From: HTCC2207 sp002685195
GTDB lineage: Bacteria > Pseudomonadota > Gammaproteobacteria > Pseudomonadales > Porticoccaceae
Direction of reading: 5' to 3'
Assembly (NCBI GenBank): GCA_051201675.1
Contig: CP179212.1
Location: 62,001 to 126,000 of the forward strand
DNA length: 64,000 bases
Each line of letters opens with the position of its first letter. Position 1 is the first letter of the stretch. Positions 26,532 to 35,807 of this stretch are shown piece after piece. The position numbers were made by a program, and so were the translations under genes. The notes under the pieces are model-generated. The model was not told where the DNA came from. It ran no database searches and saw only the letters and a program-made list of their open reading frames with translations.

Positions 26532-27462
26532 TTGACGCTACAGCATTGCTTGTTAAAAGTGACTTCAGATACTCTTGATAGTGTTTTGTTACCTCAGCGG
26601 GGGCCTCCACCTGAGGGTAGTGGCCAATTAAGGGTAATTCCGCTAAATAATCAAGCCGACATTCCAACTCTTTGTATCGAGCCACCATATGCGCACCTGA
26701 TACTGGATCTACAGACCCGTTAATTAAGCCCAGTGGAACAGTCGATTTTTGTAATGCATTAACCCAGCGCTCTCGATGCTCGAGACGATCACGCATGTAA
26801 GTAATCAGATTATGGAAAATATGTTTTCCGTTGTTGAAATTAATTAGCCACCAAAAATGCAATAACTCTTGCTCCGTGGGTTTGCTTTGTGGACCAAAAA
26901 CGGAACTAAAATTACGGCTAAATTTCGAAAACCCAGTTAAACGATTGAGAAATTTACCTAGAGGACTTAACAACAGTTTTTGTGTCAGCAGTGCTCGATG
27001 GGTTTCAGGAAACAAACCTCCATTAAGAAAACAACATGAGAGCCACGCACCTTCGCCAGAACCTTCAACTTGCCGAGCTAGTAATTCCTGGGCCACGGTA
27101 TCGCCATAATCATGAGCTAATACATGGAACTTTTTAAGCTGTTTATCTTTAATTAAAGCCTCAACAATATCGGCCTGTTGGTGAATAGTGTAGTTTCGAT
27201 GATTAGGTTTCTCAGACAATCCAAAGCCCAGCATATCTAGAGCAATTAGCCGATAATTCCTTGAGAGCGCTTGCCAAATCGGTACCCAATCCCAACTTGC
27301 TGTGGGAAATCCATGAAGTAGCACAATAGTGGGTAAGGTCTCGGCGCCCTCGTCGACAACAAAAATGGAGTGACCCAATAAGGTTTTAAGCTGTCCTCTA
27401 GACTGCCATTGCTTCGGGGTGGTTGAATCAAGATTGTCAATTGACACTATTCGGCGCTCCAA
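26524..27462 (-). CDS. Alpha/beta hydrolase, haloalkane dehalogenase/epoxide hydrolase type
   Basis: A 312-residue hydrolase with VLLHGFPTASWDWVPIW near residue 47, LDMLGFGLSEKP near 75 and the nucleophile elbow AHDYGDTVAQ near 115. An Asp, not a Ser, sits at the nucleophile position, which is the pattern of haloalkane dehalogenases and epoxide hydrolases. The catalytic His is probably that of LIGHYPQVEAP. There is no signal peptide. The true substrate is unknown. Confidence 0.82.
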   Translation of the reverse strand: MERRIVSIDNLDSTTPKQWQSRGQLKTLLGHSIFVVDEGAETLPTIVLLHGFPTASWDWVPIWQALSRNYRLIALDMLGFGLSEKPNHRNYTIHQQADIVEALIKDKQLKKFHVLAHDYGDTVAQELLARQVEGSGEGAWLSCCFLNGGLFPETHRALLTQKLLLSPLGKFLNRLTGFSKFSRNFSSVFGPQSKPTEQELLHFWWLINFNNGKHIFHNLITYMRDRLEHRERWVNALQKSTVPLGLINGSVDPVSGAHMVARYKELECRLDYLAELPLIGHYPQVEAPAEVTKHYQEYLKSLLTSNAVASND

Positions 27463-27572
27463 GAGAAAATTTCCAGTACCCTGAGGTCACGGTAGCAAGG
27501 GCCAGAAGCTTGACCTTAATTTCGACTAAGTGCAATACTCTTTCAACTACAAGCTGACGAGAATCACAGTAA

Positions 27573-29450
27573 ATGAGTTCGGAAAATCAAAAAATTGATA
27601 CGCTGATTAAGAATGCCAAAGTATTCAACAATGGAGACGTTCCTGTTGTCCAAGACGTTGCTATTGCAAATGGAAAAATTATTGCACGAGGCAAGGATTT
27701 AACGGCTAGTAATGTTGGTAGGGTTGTTGATGCAGAGGGTCTATGGCTCATGCCTGGGCTATTCGATATACATACTCACTACGATTTGGAGTTAGAGGTA
27801 GCTCCCGGGCTGCCTGAATCTACTCGCCACGGCACCACCTCGGTGGTGATTGCTAACTGTAGCTTAGGGTTAGCTTTTGGCTCTCAGAGAGATGGCACTA
27901 ATGATCCCATCGTTAGTTGTTATGCGCGAGTTGAAAATATTCCTAAGACTGTGCTCAAGGATTGTGCAGATAGTATTACGTGGGACAACCCAAAAGCCTA
28001 TTTGGATCACTTAGAGCAACTCAATTTGGGGCCAAATGTGGCGGTATTATTTCCTCACTCGATGCTGCGTATTGATGCAATGGGTTTTGATAATAGCGTT
28101 ACTCGAGACCCTACCAGTGCTGAACTTAACAGCATGGCAGATACTCTTTCTGATGCCCTAAAGAGTGGTTACGCGGGCTTCTCAACAGATGCACTTCCGT
28201 TTCATTATTTGGCTGCTCAGCCACACTGTGAAAAAACCATTCCGACTCAGTTTGCAAAATACGGTGAGCTCAAGCAGCTCGCTCAAGTAGTCAGAGAGCA
28301 GGAGTCTACTTGGCAGGCGACGCCTCCGAAAGACAGTGTCATAGGTACCTTGAGAACCTTCTTGCTCACTAGCGGAAGACTCCACGGGAAACCTTTGAGA
28401 ACAACCGTGGTGGCAGCTTTAGATATTGCCAACAATTGGAAACTCTCTAGGATGGTAAAAACATTATCCAAGTTGCTTAATTCGTCCCTCGTGAGAGGAG
28501 ACTTCCATATGCAAGCCTTGGGGGCACCTTTTAAAATATGGTCTGATGGGGCGATCACTCCGATCGCGGAAGAAATACCTGAATTGCGTCGACTCAATGA
28601 AACTGACCTTGAGGATCGGGAAGCTCGGCAAAAAATAATGCACGAGCCAGATTACATCAAGTCATTCAAGTCAATGTGGATGAGAGGTAAGCAGGGGTGG
28701 AATCTAGATCGACTGAAGCGAAAGTTTAACCTTGAAGATTTCGCATTTAACCGAACACTGGCTGATATGACAGTGGATAGATGCCCTCAAAAGAATTGGG
28801 AGGGCATGGATTTTCAATCGGTTTTTGATCGTGTTGTATTGATAAAACAAGACCAGTGTCAGGAGCCCGTGACGAAAGCTGAACAAAAGCTAGTGCAAAA
28901 AGATTTCTTTTGGATAGCAGATGAAGGTGACTTTATGCTCCAAATGCTAAGAAGTTTTGATACTGATTTAACCTGGAGCACGGTGACAGCAAATCGTGAC
29001 TTAAAGGTGGTACGAGAACTATTGATGAACCCCAAGTTACTGCCGGGGTTTAATGACAGCGGCGCGCATCTGACCAATATGGCGTTTTATGACGTTAACC
29101 TTCGTAGCCTTCAACTGGCTGCCCAGGGTGGAGATAAAGACGTCAGTTACATGGTTAAACGTCTGACCAAAGATGCAGCGGATGTTTTCGGTGTTGCCGG
29201 AGGTACGGTTGATGAAGGCGATGTTGCGGACTTGATTTTAATCGATCCAGAGCAGCTTGCTAATTATGATGGCGAAGGCAATGTTCAGCGTATTCATCGA
29301 GAAGAGTTTCAACATGAGCAGTTGGTTAATCGATCAGACGGTGTAGTTCCCTTTGTCATGATTGGTGGCCATGCGGCTTGGGAAAACAATGAATTTACCT
29401 CTGATTTAGGGCAAAAACCAATGGGCCGTTTGCTGCGCGCTCTTAATTAG
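27573..29450 (+). CDS. Amidohydrolase, N-acyl-D-amino-acid deacylase type
   Basis: A large metal-dependent amidohydrolase (625 residues) of the D-aminoacylase group, which removes acyl groups from D-amino acids or acts on similar cyclic amides. Metal ligands are seen in MPGLFDIHTHYDLE near residue 60, and the late NDSGAHLTNMAFYD near residue 493 is typical of this subgroup. A composite-domain strand ends the protein (GDVADLILIDPEQL). It is cytoplasmic, monocistronic, divergent from the hydrolase at 26524-27462, and overlaps the convergent ogt gene by four bases. Confidence 0.85.
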   Translation: MSSENQKIDTLIKNAKVFNNGDVPVVQDVAIANGKIIARGKDLTASNVGRVVDAEGLWLMPGLFDIHTHYDLELEVAPGLPESTRHGTTSVVIANCSLGLAFGSQRDGTNDPIVSCYARVENIPKTVLKDCADSITWDNPKAYLDHLEQLNLGPNVAVLFPHSMLRIDAMGFDNSVTRDPTSAELNSMADTLSDALKSGYAGFSTDALPFHYLAAQPHCEKTIPTQFAKYGELKQLAQVVREQESTWQATPPKDSVIGTLRTFLLTSGRLHGKPLRTTVVAALDIANNWKLSRMVKTLSKLLNSSLVRGDFHMQALGAPFKIWSDGAITPIAEEIPELRRLNETDLEDREARQKIMHEPDYIKSFKSMWMRGKQGWNLDRLKRKFNLEDFAFNRTLADMTVDRCPQKNWEGMDFQSVFDRVVLIKQDQCQEPVTKAEQKLVQKDFFWIADEGDFMLQMLRSFDTDLTWSTVTANRDLKVVRELLMNPKLLPGFNDSGAHLTNMAFYDVNLRSLQLAAQGGDKDVSYMVKRLTKDAADVFGVAGGTVDEGDVADLILIDPEQLANYDGEGNVQRIHREEFQHEQLVNRSDGVVPFVMIGGHAAWENNEFTSDLGQKPMGRLLRALN

Positions 29451-29971
29451 AAAAGGCTGTAGTTCTTCTCCAATGCCAAGAGATGTTTTTTTAAAGGTAA
29501 ACCGCCACCATAACCACCCAAGCTGCCATCGCTCGCAATAACTCGGTGGCAGGGAATGATAATAGCTAGCGCATTAGCTCCGTTGGCACTTCCCGTCGCC
29601 CGCACAGCGCCTTTGCTTCCGACAGCTGTCGCCAGTTCGAGGTATGACACTGTCTCTGAGTAAGGTATGTCTAACAATGACTGCCAAACTTTTTTCTGGA
29701 ATTCTGTGCCCACGGTCAAAAGAGGCACATCAAAGCTTTTGCGGCTACCTGACCAGTATTCTTTTAATTGCGCCTTGGTTAACTCCAGTAGTTTATTGCT
29801 TTGCTCAGTAAACCTCGCTTTAAGACCCTGTTGTATTCGCTTATCAACAGATTCACGCATTTTTCTATATCTAAAATCACACAGGCATAGTTTGTCCTCG
29901 AAGGAGCCTAATACGAATTCCGCTTTTGGGAGCTTAAGATATTGAATATGGATTTCATTTAACATATTCAT
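29447..29971 (-). CDS. ogt: Methylated-DNA--protein-cysteine methyltransferase
   Basis: Suicide repair protein that takes alkyl groups from O6-alkylguanine. The active site is PCHRV (IIPCHRVIASDGSLGGYGGG near residue 140), preceded by the DNA-binding helix with GTEFQKKVWQSLLDIPYSET. The start at 29971 overlaps the lysE stop by one base (TAATG), giving 174 residues; a longer frame would read into lysE. The two are probably co-transcribed. Confidence 0.92.
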   Translation of the reverse strand: MNMLNEIHIQYLKLPKAEFVLGSFEDKLCLCDFRYRKMRESVDKRIQQGLKARFTEQSNKLLELTKAQLKEYWSGSRKSFDVPLLTVGTEFQKKVWQSLLDIPYSETVSYLELATAVGSKGAVRATGSANGANALAIIIPCHRVIASDGSLGGYGGGLPLKKHLLALEKNYSLF

Positions 29972-30567
29972 TACCGGAGTAAACTGATTGCTAAGGCTGA
30001 CATTATTATCCCAATAATTACCTCTAAGATTTGCCACGCTCCGGGTTTTTGGAACACAGGAATTAACGCGCGAGAGCCATAGCCAAGGCTATAAAAGAAT
30101 ACAAAAGATGCACTTATAGCCCCCACAGTAAATGCCTCTATGTTGTCTGAGTATTGAGTCGAAATTGATCCCAGCAACACTACTGTATCAAGATAAACAT
30201 GTGGGTTCAGCCAAGTAAAACCTAGGCAGATCAGAGCAATTTTAAGCGCGGACTCAGGAGCGGAACCCTCTGGATTAAGGCTATGCCTCGTCTTATATGC
30301 AGAGTAAAAACTCATGGCGGCATAAACCATTAAAAAGGCTGCACCACCAAAGCGAGCTATTTGTTCAACGATTGGAAAGCGTTCAACCAGCGCCCCAAAC
30401 CCTGATACCCCAAGTGAAATTAATATAGCATCAGACAGAGCGCAGATGGTGCAAACTAAAAAGACATGCTGTTTTTTTAGTCCTTGTTTCAGCACAAAGG
30501 CATTTTGTGCGCCAATCGCTAGAATTAGAGATAGCCCAAGAGCAAAGCCGGGAAGATATGCCTGCAT
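29971..30567 (-). CDS. LysE/ArgO-family amino acid exporter
   Basis: A 198-residue membrane protein with about six helices. The N-terminal GFALGLSLILAIGAQNAFVLKQG is characteristic of LysE/ArgO exporters of basic amino acids, as is FTWLNPHVYLDTVVLLGS near residue 115. Substrate (Lys or Arg) is inferred from the family. It is upstream of, and coupled to, ogt. Confidence 0.9.
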   Translation of the reverse strand: MQAYLPGFALGLSLILAIGAQNAFVLKQGLKKQHVFLVCTICALSDAILISLGVSGFGALVERFPIVEQIARFGGAAFLMVYAAMSFYSAYKTRHSLNPEGSAPESALKIALICLGFTWLNPHVYLDTVVLLGSISTQYSDNIEAFTVGAISASFVFFYSLGYGSRALIPVFQKPGAWQILEVIIGIIMSALAISLLR

Positions 30568-30663
30568 GAAATTAAAAAGCCCTAGAATCAGTCGATGAAG
30601 AAGTATAACTCAATAAATTATTTCTGTTTTTAAAGCACTTGTCATGAAGTTGCTAAGTGCAGT

Positions 30664-30692
30664 TCCCGCCACCTCCACCAAACAAGTGATCT
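30664..30692 (+). repeat. tmRNA-3'-end-like sequence, possible attachment site (left copy)
   Basis: TTCCCGCCACCTCCACCA matches, apart from one variable base, the 3' end of gammaproteobacterial ssrA genes as I recall them (T-stem 3' strand, acceptor strand, CCA). The rest of a tmRNA gene is absent. A 26-base core from 30667 recurs at 62484-62509 in the same orientation with four mismatches. Integrative elements often leave such ssrA ends behind. Confidence 0.45.
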
Positions 30693-30730
30693 AGGAGTCA
30701 CTTCGCAAAACCAAGTACCTAGTAAATACC

Positions 30731-30760
30731 CATACAGGCCAGTATATCTGGTCATGTATG
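30731..30760. repeat. Hairpin in the lysE-XRE intergenic region
   Basis: CATACAGGCCAG and CTGGTCATGTATG can pair around a TATAT loop, followed on the plus strand by GCTCTTTTAAA. It lies about 80 bases beyond the stop of the minus-strand regulator gene. It could act as a weak terminator; the T-tract is poor. Confidence 0.45.
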
Positions 30761-30838
30761 GCTCTTTTAAATTCCATAAAATTTGTTAACATCTGGTTAC
30801 GGTTACCCGGCTTGATGCTTTTAATCTTGGTGCGGAGG

Positions 30839-31411
30839 TTACTGACTAGTGACTACAAGGTAAGCGACTAATTCGCAGTCTCCGCAGTTTTCAATACTGT
30901 GGATAAGATCCCCACGATAATACGCTGAGTCACCTGTGTTGAGTTTGCAGTTGTTATCACCCGAAGTGGTGTGCGCCGTGCCACTGGTGATGGTGAGAAG
31001 TTCCTTAGTGCCATCAAAATGGGGAGCACTAGTTAGGCTTGCTCCCGGCTGAATACGCAGTTCATAAAACTCAATATTCTTTTCAAAATGTAGTGGCGAT
31101 AGAGTGCGTATTTGAATTTGTTTGTCTGATCGAAACAGATTGCTCTTATCCTCTCCATTGACCACCTCAATAGTTGAGGATGCCCAAGGTTGATCGACTA
31201 ACTCACCGATACTCAAGCCAAACGCCTGCGCGATTCTAAAGGTCACCGTTAATGTGGGATTAGCCTGGCCGCGCTCAATTTGACTAAGCATGGAGCGGCT
31301 AACACCGGAGTTAGTGGCGAGCTGATCTAATGTTAGCTTATATTTTTTACGCAGCTCAGTAACACGGCTACTCAAGGCATGGCTGGCTGGATCATGGTCG
31401 GATAGTTTCAT
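30839..31411 (-). CDS. XRE-family transcriptional regulator with C-terminal cupin
   Basis: A 190-residue repressor/activator. The helix-turn-helix is LTLDQLATNSGVSRSMLSQI (residues 26-45), followed by ERGQANPTLTVTFRIAQAFG. The C-terminal cupin_2 domain (about residues 105-185) would bind a small effector. It is divergent from tdh-kbl with about 100 bases between, so it most likely controls threonine catabolism. The effector is not known. Confidence 0.9.
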   Translation of the reverse strand: MKLSDHDPASHALSSRVTELRKKYKLTLDQLATNSGVSRSMLSQIERGQANPTLTVTFRIAQAFGLSIGELVDQPWASSTIEVVNGEDKSNLFRSDKQIQIRTLSPLHFEKNIEFYELRIQPGASLTSAPHFDGTKELLTITSGTAHTTSGDNNCKLNTGDSAYYRGDLIHSIENCGDCELVAYLVVTSQ

Positions 31412-31515
31412 TTTATTTCACTATAAGAGAATAAAGTCTTGTATAAAGGAATTTTTACTTCTACGATAAAGGAAAAATTTCTCATATATTAAACAATCTT
31501 AGGAAAAATAGCACC

Positions 31516-32541
31516 ATGAAAGCGTTGGTAAAAAGGGATCCCGCCAAGGGACTTTGGTTAGAAGATGTACCTGAGCCAGAAATAGGCATCAATGATGTTC
31601 TCATCAAAATAGACCGCGCTGCAATCTGTGGCACCGATATGCATATCTACAACTGGGATAGTTGGGCCCAGTCCACCATCCCCGTACCTATGGTAGTGGG
31701 CCATGAATTTGTTGGAGAGATTGTCGATGTTGGCTCCAATGTAAATGATTTTCGCCCGGGCCAGATTGTCTCTGGTGAAGGGCACGTAGTCTGCGGACGC
31801 TGCCGAAACTGCTTGGCGGGGCGGCGTCACCTATGCGCGCACACCAGTGGTGTTGGGGTAGACCGACCCGGTGCCTTTGCCGAGTATCTGGCACTGCCAA
31901 TGTCAAACGTGTGGGAGCATCGACCCGGTATTGATCTGGATGTGGCTGCTCTATTTGACCCCTTAGGCAACGCCGTTCATACGGCCCTGCAATATGACCT
32001 GCTGGCTGAAGATGTACTGATCACCGGTGCTGGACCCATTGGCGCGATGGCAGCGGCCGTATGTAAATATGCTGGTGCTAAAAACGTGGTGATAACCGAT
32101 ATAAATCCCGAGCGATTAGCACTGGCCAAAACCCTCGGCGCTACTCGCACCGTCGATGTGCGCAGTGAAAAACTGGCCGATGTTCAGCGTCAGTTAGGAA
32201 TGTCTGAGGGCTTTGATGTGGGCCTTGAGATGTCAGGTAATCCAGCCGGTTTTAGAGATTTACTGTCCAATATGTGCCATGGCGGCAAGGTGGCAATACT
32301 GGGTATTCCCGGCGAAGAGATGGCGATAGACTGGAGCCAAGTGATTTTTAATATGCTGACATTAAAGGGTATCTATGGTCGAGAGATGTATGAAACTTGG
32401 TACAAGATGTCGTCGATGGTTGAGTCCGGGTTGAATATATCCTCAGTAATTACTCATCGTTTGGGCTATGAAGATTTTCAGCAGGGCTTTGATGCGATGA
32501 ATGCGGGTGAAGCCAGCAAAGTTATTCTTAATTGGAAGTAG
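31516..32541 (+). CDS. tdh: L-threonine 3-dehydrogenase
   Basis: Zinc-dependent MDR enzyme that oxidises L-threonine to 2-amino-3-ketobutyrate with NAD+. The catalytic zinc site is CGTDMHIYNWDSW near residue 38 with GHEFVGEI near 65. The structural zinc site is CGRCRNCLAGRRHLC near 94-108, and the NAD loop is GAGPIGAMAAA near 172. The length of 341 residues is standard. kbl follows after 12 bases. Confidence 0.97.
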   Translation: MKALVKRDPAKGLWLEDVPEPEIGINDVLIKIDRAAICGTDMHIYNWDSWAQSTIPVPMVVGHEFVGEIVDVGSNVNDFRPGQIVSGEGHVVCGRCRNCLAGRRHLCAHTSGVGVDRPGAFAEYLALPMSNVWEHRPGIDLDVAALFDPLGNAVHTALQYDLLAEDVLITGAGPIGAMAAAVCKYAGAKNVVITDINPERLALAKTLGATRTVDVRSEKLADVQRQLGMSEGFDVGLEMSGNPAGFRDLLSNMCHGGKVAILGIPGEEMAIDWSQVIFNMLTLKGIYGREMYETWYKMSSMVESGLNISSVITHRLGYEDFQQGFDAMNAGEASKVILNWK

Positions 32542-32553
32542 GGGCAAGCAATT

Positions 32554-33744
32554 ATGTACGGGCAATTTAAAAACCATTTGGCAGGCGAACTAGACGTGAT
32601 TAAAGCCGCGGGATTGTATAAATCAGAGCGTGAGATTACCACGGCTCAGGGCGCGCACGTTGGTGTCAAGGGTAGGGCAGAGGTGTTAAATCTTTGCGCC
32701 AATAATTATTTGGGACTGGCTCAGCACCCAGAGGTGAGTGCTGCTGCAAAAGTAGGCTTGGATAACTGGGGTTACGGACTGGCATCAGTGCGTTTTATTT
32801 GTGGCACCCAAAGCCTGCATAACCAGTTGGAGCAGAGTCTCAGTGAGTTTTTGGGTATGGAGGATACGATCCTATATCCCTCCTGTTTTGATGCTAATGG
32901 TGGCCTGTTTGAGGTGCTGTTGGGAGCAGAGGATGCGATTATTTCTGACGCCCTTAATCATGCCAGTATTATCGATGGTGTGCGTCTATGTAAGGCGCAG
33001 CGTTATCGTTATCGCAACAACGACATGACCGATCTTGAGACTCAGTTGCGAGAAGCTGATGCAGCTGGTGCGCGCTTTAAACTCATTACCTCTGATGGAG
33101 TGTTCTCTATGGACGGCACCATCGCGCGCCTTGATGAGATCTGTACCCTGGCACAAAAATATAATGCCTTAGTGCACTTCGATGACTGCCATGCCACAGG
33201 CTTTATGGGTGCCAATGGTCGTGGCACCCATGAGTATCATAACTGTATAGATCGCGTCGATATTATTACTGGGACTCTTGGCAAGGCCCTAGGTGGAGGC
33301 AGTGGCGGCTTTACCAGTGCCCGTGCAGAAGTGGTAGACTTGCTACGCCAGCGATCGCGCCCCTATCTATTTTCTAATACGGTACCACCACCAATAGTCG
33401 CTGGCGCCATTAAAGCTCTTGAGCTAGTCACTCAGTCCAATGAGTTACAGGAAAGATTAAAGTCCAATACGGCTATTTTTCGTGACGGTCTTGAGCAACT
33501 AGGGTTTACATTACTGCCCGGTGAACACCCCATTGTGCCTATTATGCTCAATGAAGCCGCACTCGCTAGCCAGTTTGCTGAGGCTATGCTTGACGAGGGT
33601 GTCTACGTGGTGGCGTTTTCCTATCCTGTGGTGCCTAAAGGTAAGGCACGTGTCCGCACCCAGATGTCAGCGGCGCTCAGTAAAGAGGATATTGAGTTTG
33701 CACTACAGGCCTTTGGTCGTGTCAAGCGTCAGCTTAAACTCTAG
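32554..33744 (+). CDS. kbl: Glycine C-acetyltransferase (2-amino-3-ketobutyrate CoA ligase)
   Basis: PLP enzyme that splits 2-amino-3-ketobutyrate with CoA into glycine and acetyl-CoA, completing the Tdh pathway. The PLP lysine is in ITGTLGKALGG near residue 243; HFDDCHATGFMG near 208 holds cofactor-binding residues. The protein is 396 residues. A decayed copy of its last 90 bases is found again at 35808-35895. Confidence 0.97.
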   Translation: MYGQFKNHLAGELDVIKAAGLYKSEREITTAQGAHVGVKGRAEVLNLCANNYLGLAQHPEVSAAAKVGLDNWGYGLASVRFICGTQSLHNQLEQSLSEFLGMEDTILYPSCFDANGGLFEVLLGAEDAIISDALNHASIIDGVRLCKAQRYRYRNNDMTDLETQLREADAAGARFKLITSDGVFSMDGTIARLDEICTLAQKYNALVHFDDCHATGFMGANGRGTHEYHNCIDRVDIITGTLGKALGGGSGGFTSARAEVVDLLRQRSRPYLFSNTVPPPIVAGAIKALELVTQSNELQERLKSNTAIFRDGLEQLGFTLLPGEHPIVPIMLNEAALASQFAEAMLDEGVYVVAFSYPVVPKGKARVRTQMSAALSKEDIEFALQAFGRVKRQLKL

Positions 33745-33758
33745 GGGCCTTATCGAGG
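33668..33758 (+). repeat. kbl 3' end, master copy of a repeat
   Basis: The last 77 bases of kbl and about 14 beyond its stop match 35808-35895 in the same orientation (identical CAGCGGCGCTCAGTAAAGA start and AACTCTAGGGGC end, with substitutions and one small deletion between). The two copies bracket about 2 kb carrying a truncated membrane gene and a secreted hydrolase. Confidence 0.85.
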
Positions 33759-33882
33759 GTATAAAAAGCTATCTCTACTTGCGCTACTAGCTTATTGCTT
33801 GGGCATTTGATCAAGAGTGATTTAATTCTTTAGAAATTCCCTCGGTCAGAGAAACTTTTTTATCATTAACAAGGGAAAGACA

Positions 33883-34111
33883 ATGGAGTTGCTAGATGTG
33901 CTAGATGTGCTAGATGTGCTAGTACTTGCAGTTGAGGCATCTGTTGCATTCTCAGGGGTTATCGCAACCTTCCAGCTTGGGGGGGGGAAAAAAGGTTACC
34001 CGGGTTTTTGCATTCGAAGTGCCGCCAGCCTCGTCGCGTATAATTTGGATTGGACTCAACATGATGAATAAGCGATTTTCTATAATCGACTGTAATATAA
34101 GCTATTTTTGA
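33883..34111 (+). pseudogene. Truncated membrane-protein gene with tandem repeat and G tract
   Basis: An ATG at 33883 with the ribosome-binding site AAGGGAAA opens a frame reading MELLDVL..., then LAVEASVAFSGVIATFQ, a segment like the first helix of a family of four-helix membrane proteins. It stops at 34071 after 62 residues; a second frame continues more plausibly after a run of nine G's and six A's at 33979-33993. Three 9-base repeats (33891-33917) lengthen the first helix with LDV units. I read this as a decayed or frameshifted gene; a short expressed protein is also possible. Confidence 0.4.
33891..33922 (+). repeat. Tandem 9-base repeat, 3.5 copies
   Basis: Three perfect copies of GCTAGATGT and a partial fourth (GCTAG). 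The unit is a multiple of three, so changes in copy number would not shift the frame. Confidence 0.9.
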
Positions 34112-34203
34112 CGAATCATGGGCTCATAACGTGTACAAAAAGCCCACAAAATACTTAGAGTCGAAGTAGCTGACCGAAGAAAAAAGCAAATATTTGCAAT
34201 ATA

Positions 34204-34220
34204 TTTGCATCCGAAGTACA
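34204..34220 (+). promoter_or_regulatory. Shared operator-like motif before the hydrolase at 34261
   Basis: TTTGCATCCGAAGTACA, one base different from the sites at 42612 and 51663. The central CG is 49 bases before the ATG, nearly the same spacing as at those two genes. A related GCATTCGAAGT is at 34010-34020 inside the upstream pseudogene. Confidence 0.6.
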
Positions 34221-34260
34221 TTGACCTTACTAGATTATAAAATAACTTGGTCTTAACATA

Positions 34261-35769
34261 ATGAATAAAAAGTTTTCTGCAAACTTGTTTTGCGTTGTAT
34301 CTATTTTGCTATTTACATTTCCGGGCTGCGGTGGCGGAGGCGGCGGGTCTGACCCCGCTGTACCGCAAAGTCCGCAACCATCCACTTCAGCGCCAACTAC
34401 GCAACCATCCACTCAAGCCGTAAATATCGCTTCTCTGGACGAATTATCCGTGCCGTCACTTCGGGCGCGCAGCTACACGTCGTCTCTCTCAGTCGAAGAA
34501 AGCATTCAAAGCCAATGTACGGCCGATGGCAATCCGCCACCTGACGGTTTGGAGTACGACTCGTACATGCTGGCCTATTCCTCAGATGGTTTAAACGTCT
34601 TCACTCGCATGGATATTCCGGCGGCACCCGCAGCTTCTGGTGGCTACCCGGTGGTCATTTTTGCACACGGATATGTGGGTCTATCACAGGCCTCGCAGTA
34701 CGGATTTTCGTGCGGTCCGGGATCGATGTATACCCGTTATATCGATGCCATGGCGCAGGCAGGGTTTGTGGTTCTCACACCTGGCTTCCGTGGACATGGA
34801 ACCGTGAATGGCACGGTTGCAGACGGTCGTGAATTCCTAGAGGCATGGGATAATGGTAGCTACATTAGCCCTTCCTTTTACGCCATCGATGTATTGAATC
34901 TTTTGGCGGCATTGCCTGCAGACCAAGGGTTGTCCGTCACGTCGGCAGATGGAACGAGCAGTCGGATGATCCAAACGGATTCAACCCGCGTGTTCCTCGC
35001 TGGCCATTCGCAGGGCGGCGATGCCATCCTGACTGTACTTGCCGCAGTGGGCGAGGGTGCTGCATCCGGGCTCAGTGTTAGCGGTGCTTCTATCTGGTCA
35101 GGAACCTTTCCAGATCGCTTTACCCAGCTTCGCTCGTACCACGCAATGGCGACTTCGCCGGAAGCATTTTTGTCGGGAGACGGGACCTGGACCGGTTCAG
35201 CTGAATCTAGCGATGGTCAGGTGAATACCAATTTTGTATTCGGATACCCGCCGGAGTGGATTGAGAATCCGGACCCCCCCGCCTGGACATGGCAGAGCGA
35301 TACCTGGTATTCGAACTCTGTCAAGGCTGCGGTCGTCGTTAAACTGGATCAAATGTATAGCGCTATCAATGACAATGTCGATGACATTAGTGATGCCAGC
35401 TATCAAATCAACGACCTTGCGGATGGTTCGTTTGAAGTGACGCATGATTTGCTTATCGAAAGTGGACTTGCGGAGATCGGCGGCTACGGACCTAACCAGT
35501 GGATGTATATCACCGAACTACTAAACCTGCATTTTTCCAATCGGGATTACTACTCGTGGCCGGTCTGGAATGAAACGCTTTGTGATGAGGCAGCTCGCAA
35601 TGGATCTGATTGCCACTCTTTCCTATACGGTGGGAATACGCATTCTTTAGGTATAAGTGATCGCGTGTGGTTCTCAGGGCCCTCCGATGTTGCAGGCTAC
35701 GACTATATGATTGAGCGTGATATTGATCTTTTTTCGGGCGATGATCCGAATCTAGTGCCTTACCCGTGA
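34261..35769 (+). CDS. Secreted alpha/beta hydrolase lipoprotein
   Basis: A 502-residue envelope hydrolase. The signal peptide ends in a lipobox-like LFTFPGCGGGG (Cys near residue 21), followed by a Gly/Ser/Pro/Thr linker to about residue 60. Catalytic features: VVIFAHGYVGLS near residue 130, GFRGHGTVNG near 178, and the nucleophile elbow LAGHSQGGDA near 247. A His in GGNTHSLG near 460 is the probable third member. It is clearly homologous to the protein at 57640-59088 and more distantly to that at 50588-51520. The base composition looks more GC-rich than that of tdh-kbl. It sits between two copies of the kbl 3' end and has the shared operator-like motif upstream. Substrate unknown. Confidence 0.8.
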   Translation: MNKKFSANLFCVVSILLFTFPGCGGGGGGSDPAVPQSPQPSTSAPTTQPSTQAVNIASLDELSVPSLRARSYTSSLSVEESIQSQCTADGNPPPDGLEYDSYMLAYSSDGLNVFTRMDIPAAPAASGGYPVVIFAHGYVGLSQASQYGFSCGPGSMYTRYIDAMAQAGFVVLTPGFRGHGTVNGTVADGREFLEAWDNGSYISPSFYAIDVLNLLAALPADQGLSVTSADGTSSRMIQTDSTRVFLAGHSQGGDAILTVLAAVGEGAASGLSVSGASIWSGTFPDRFTQLRSYHAMATSPEAFLSGDGTWTGSAESSDGQVNTNFVFGYPPEWIENPDPPAWTWQSDTWYSNSVKAAVVVKLDQMYSAINDNVDDISDASYQINDLADGSFEVTHDLLIESGLAEIGGYGPNQWMYITELLNLHFSNRDYYSWPVWNETLCDEAARNGSDCHSFLYGGNTHSLGISDRVWFSGPSDVAGYDYMIERDIDLFSGDDPNLVPYP

Positions 35770-35807
35770 GAACACTAAAAGGACATACAAAGACGCTTCC
35801 TTGCTGC

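Noticed and set aside
28182..29077. Several minus-strand frames over the deacylase gene
   Set aside because: Antisense shadows of the amidohydrolase at 27573-29450 with no features of their own.
33891..33922. CRISPR-like array
   Set aside because: The repeat is a direct 9-base tandem without spacers inside a reading frame.
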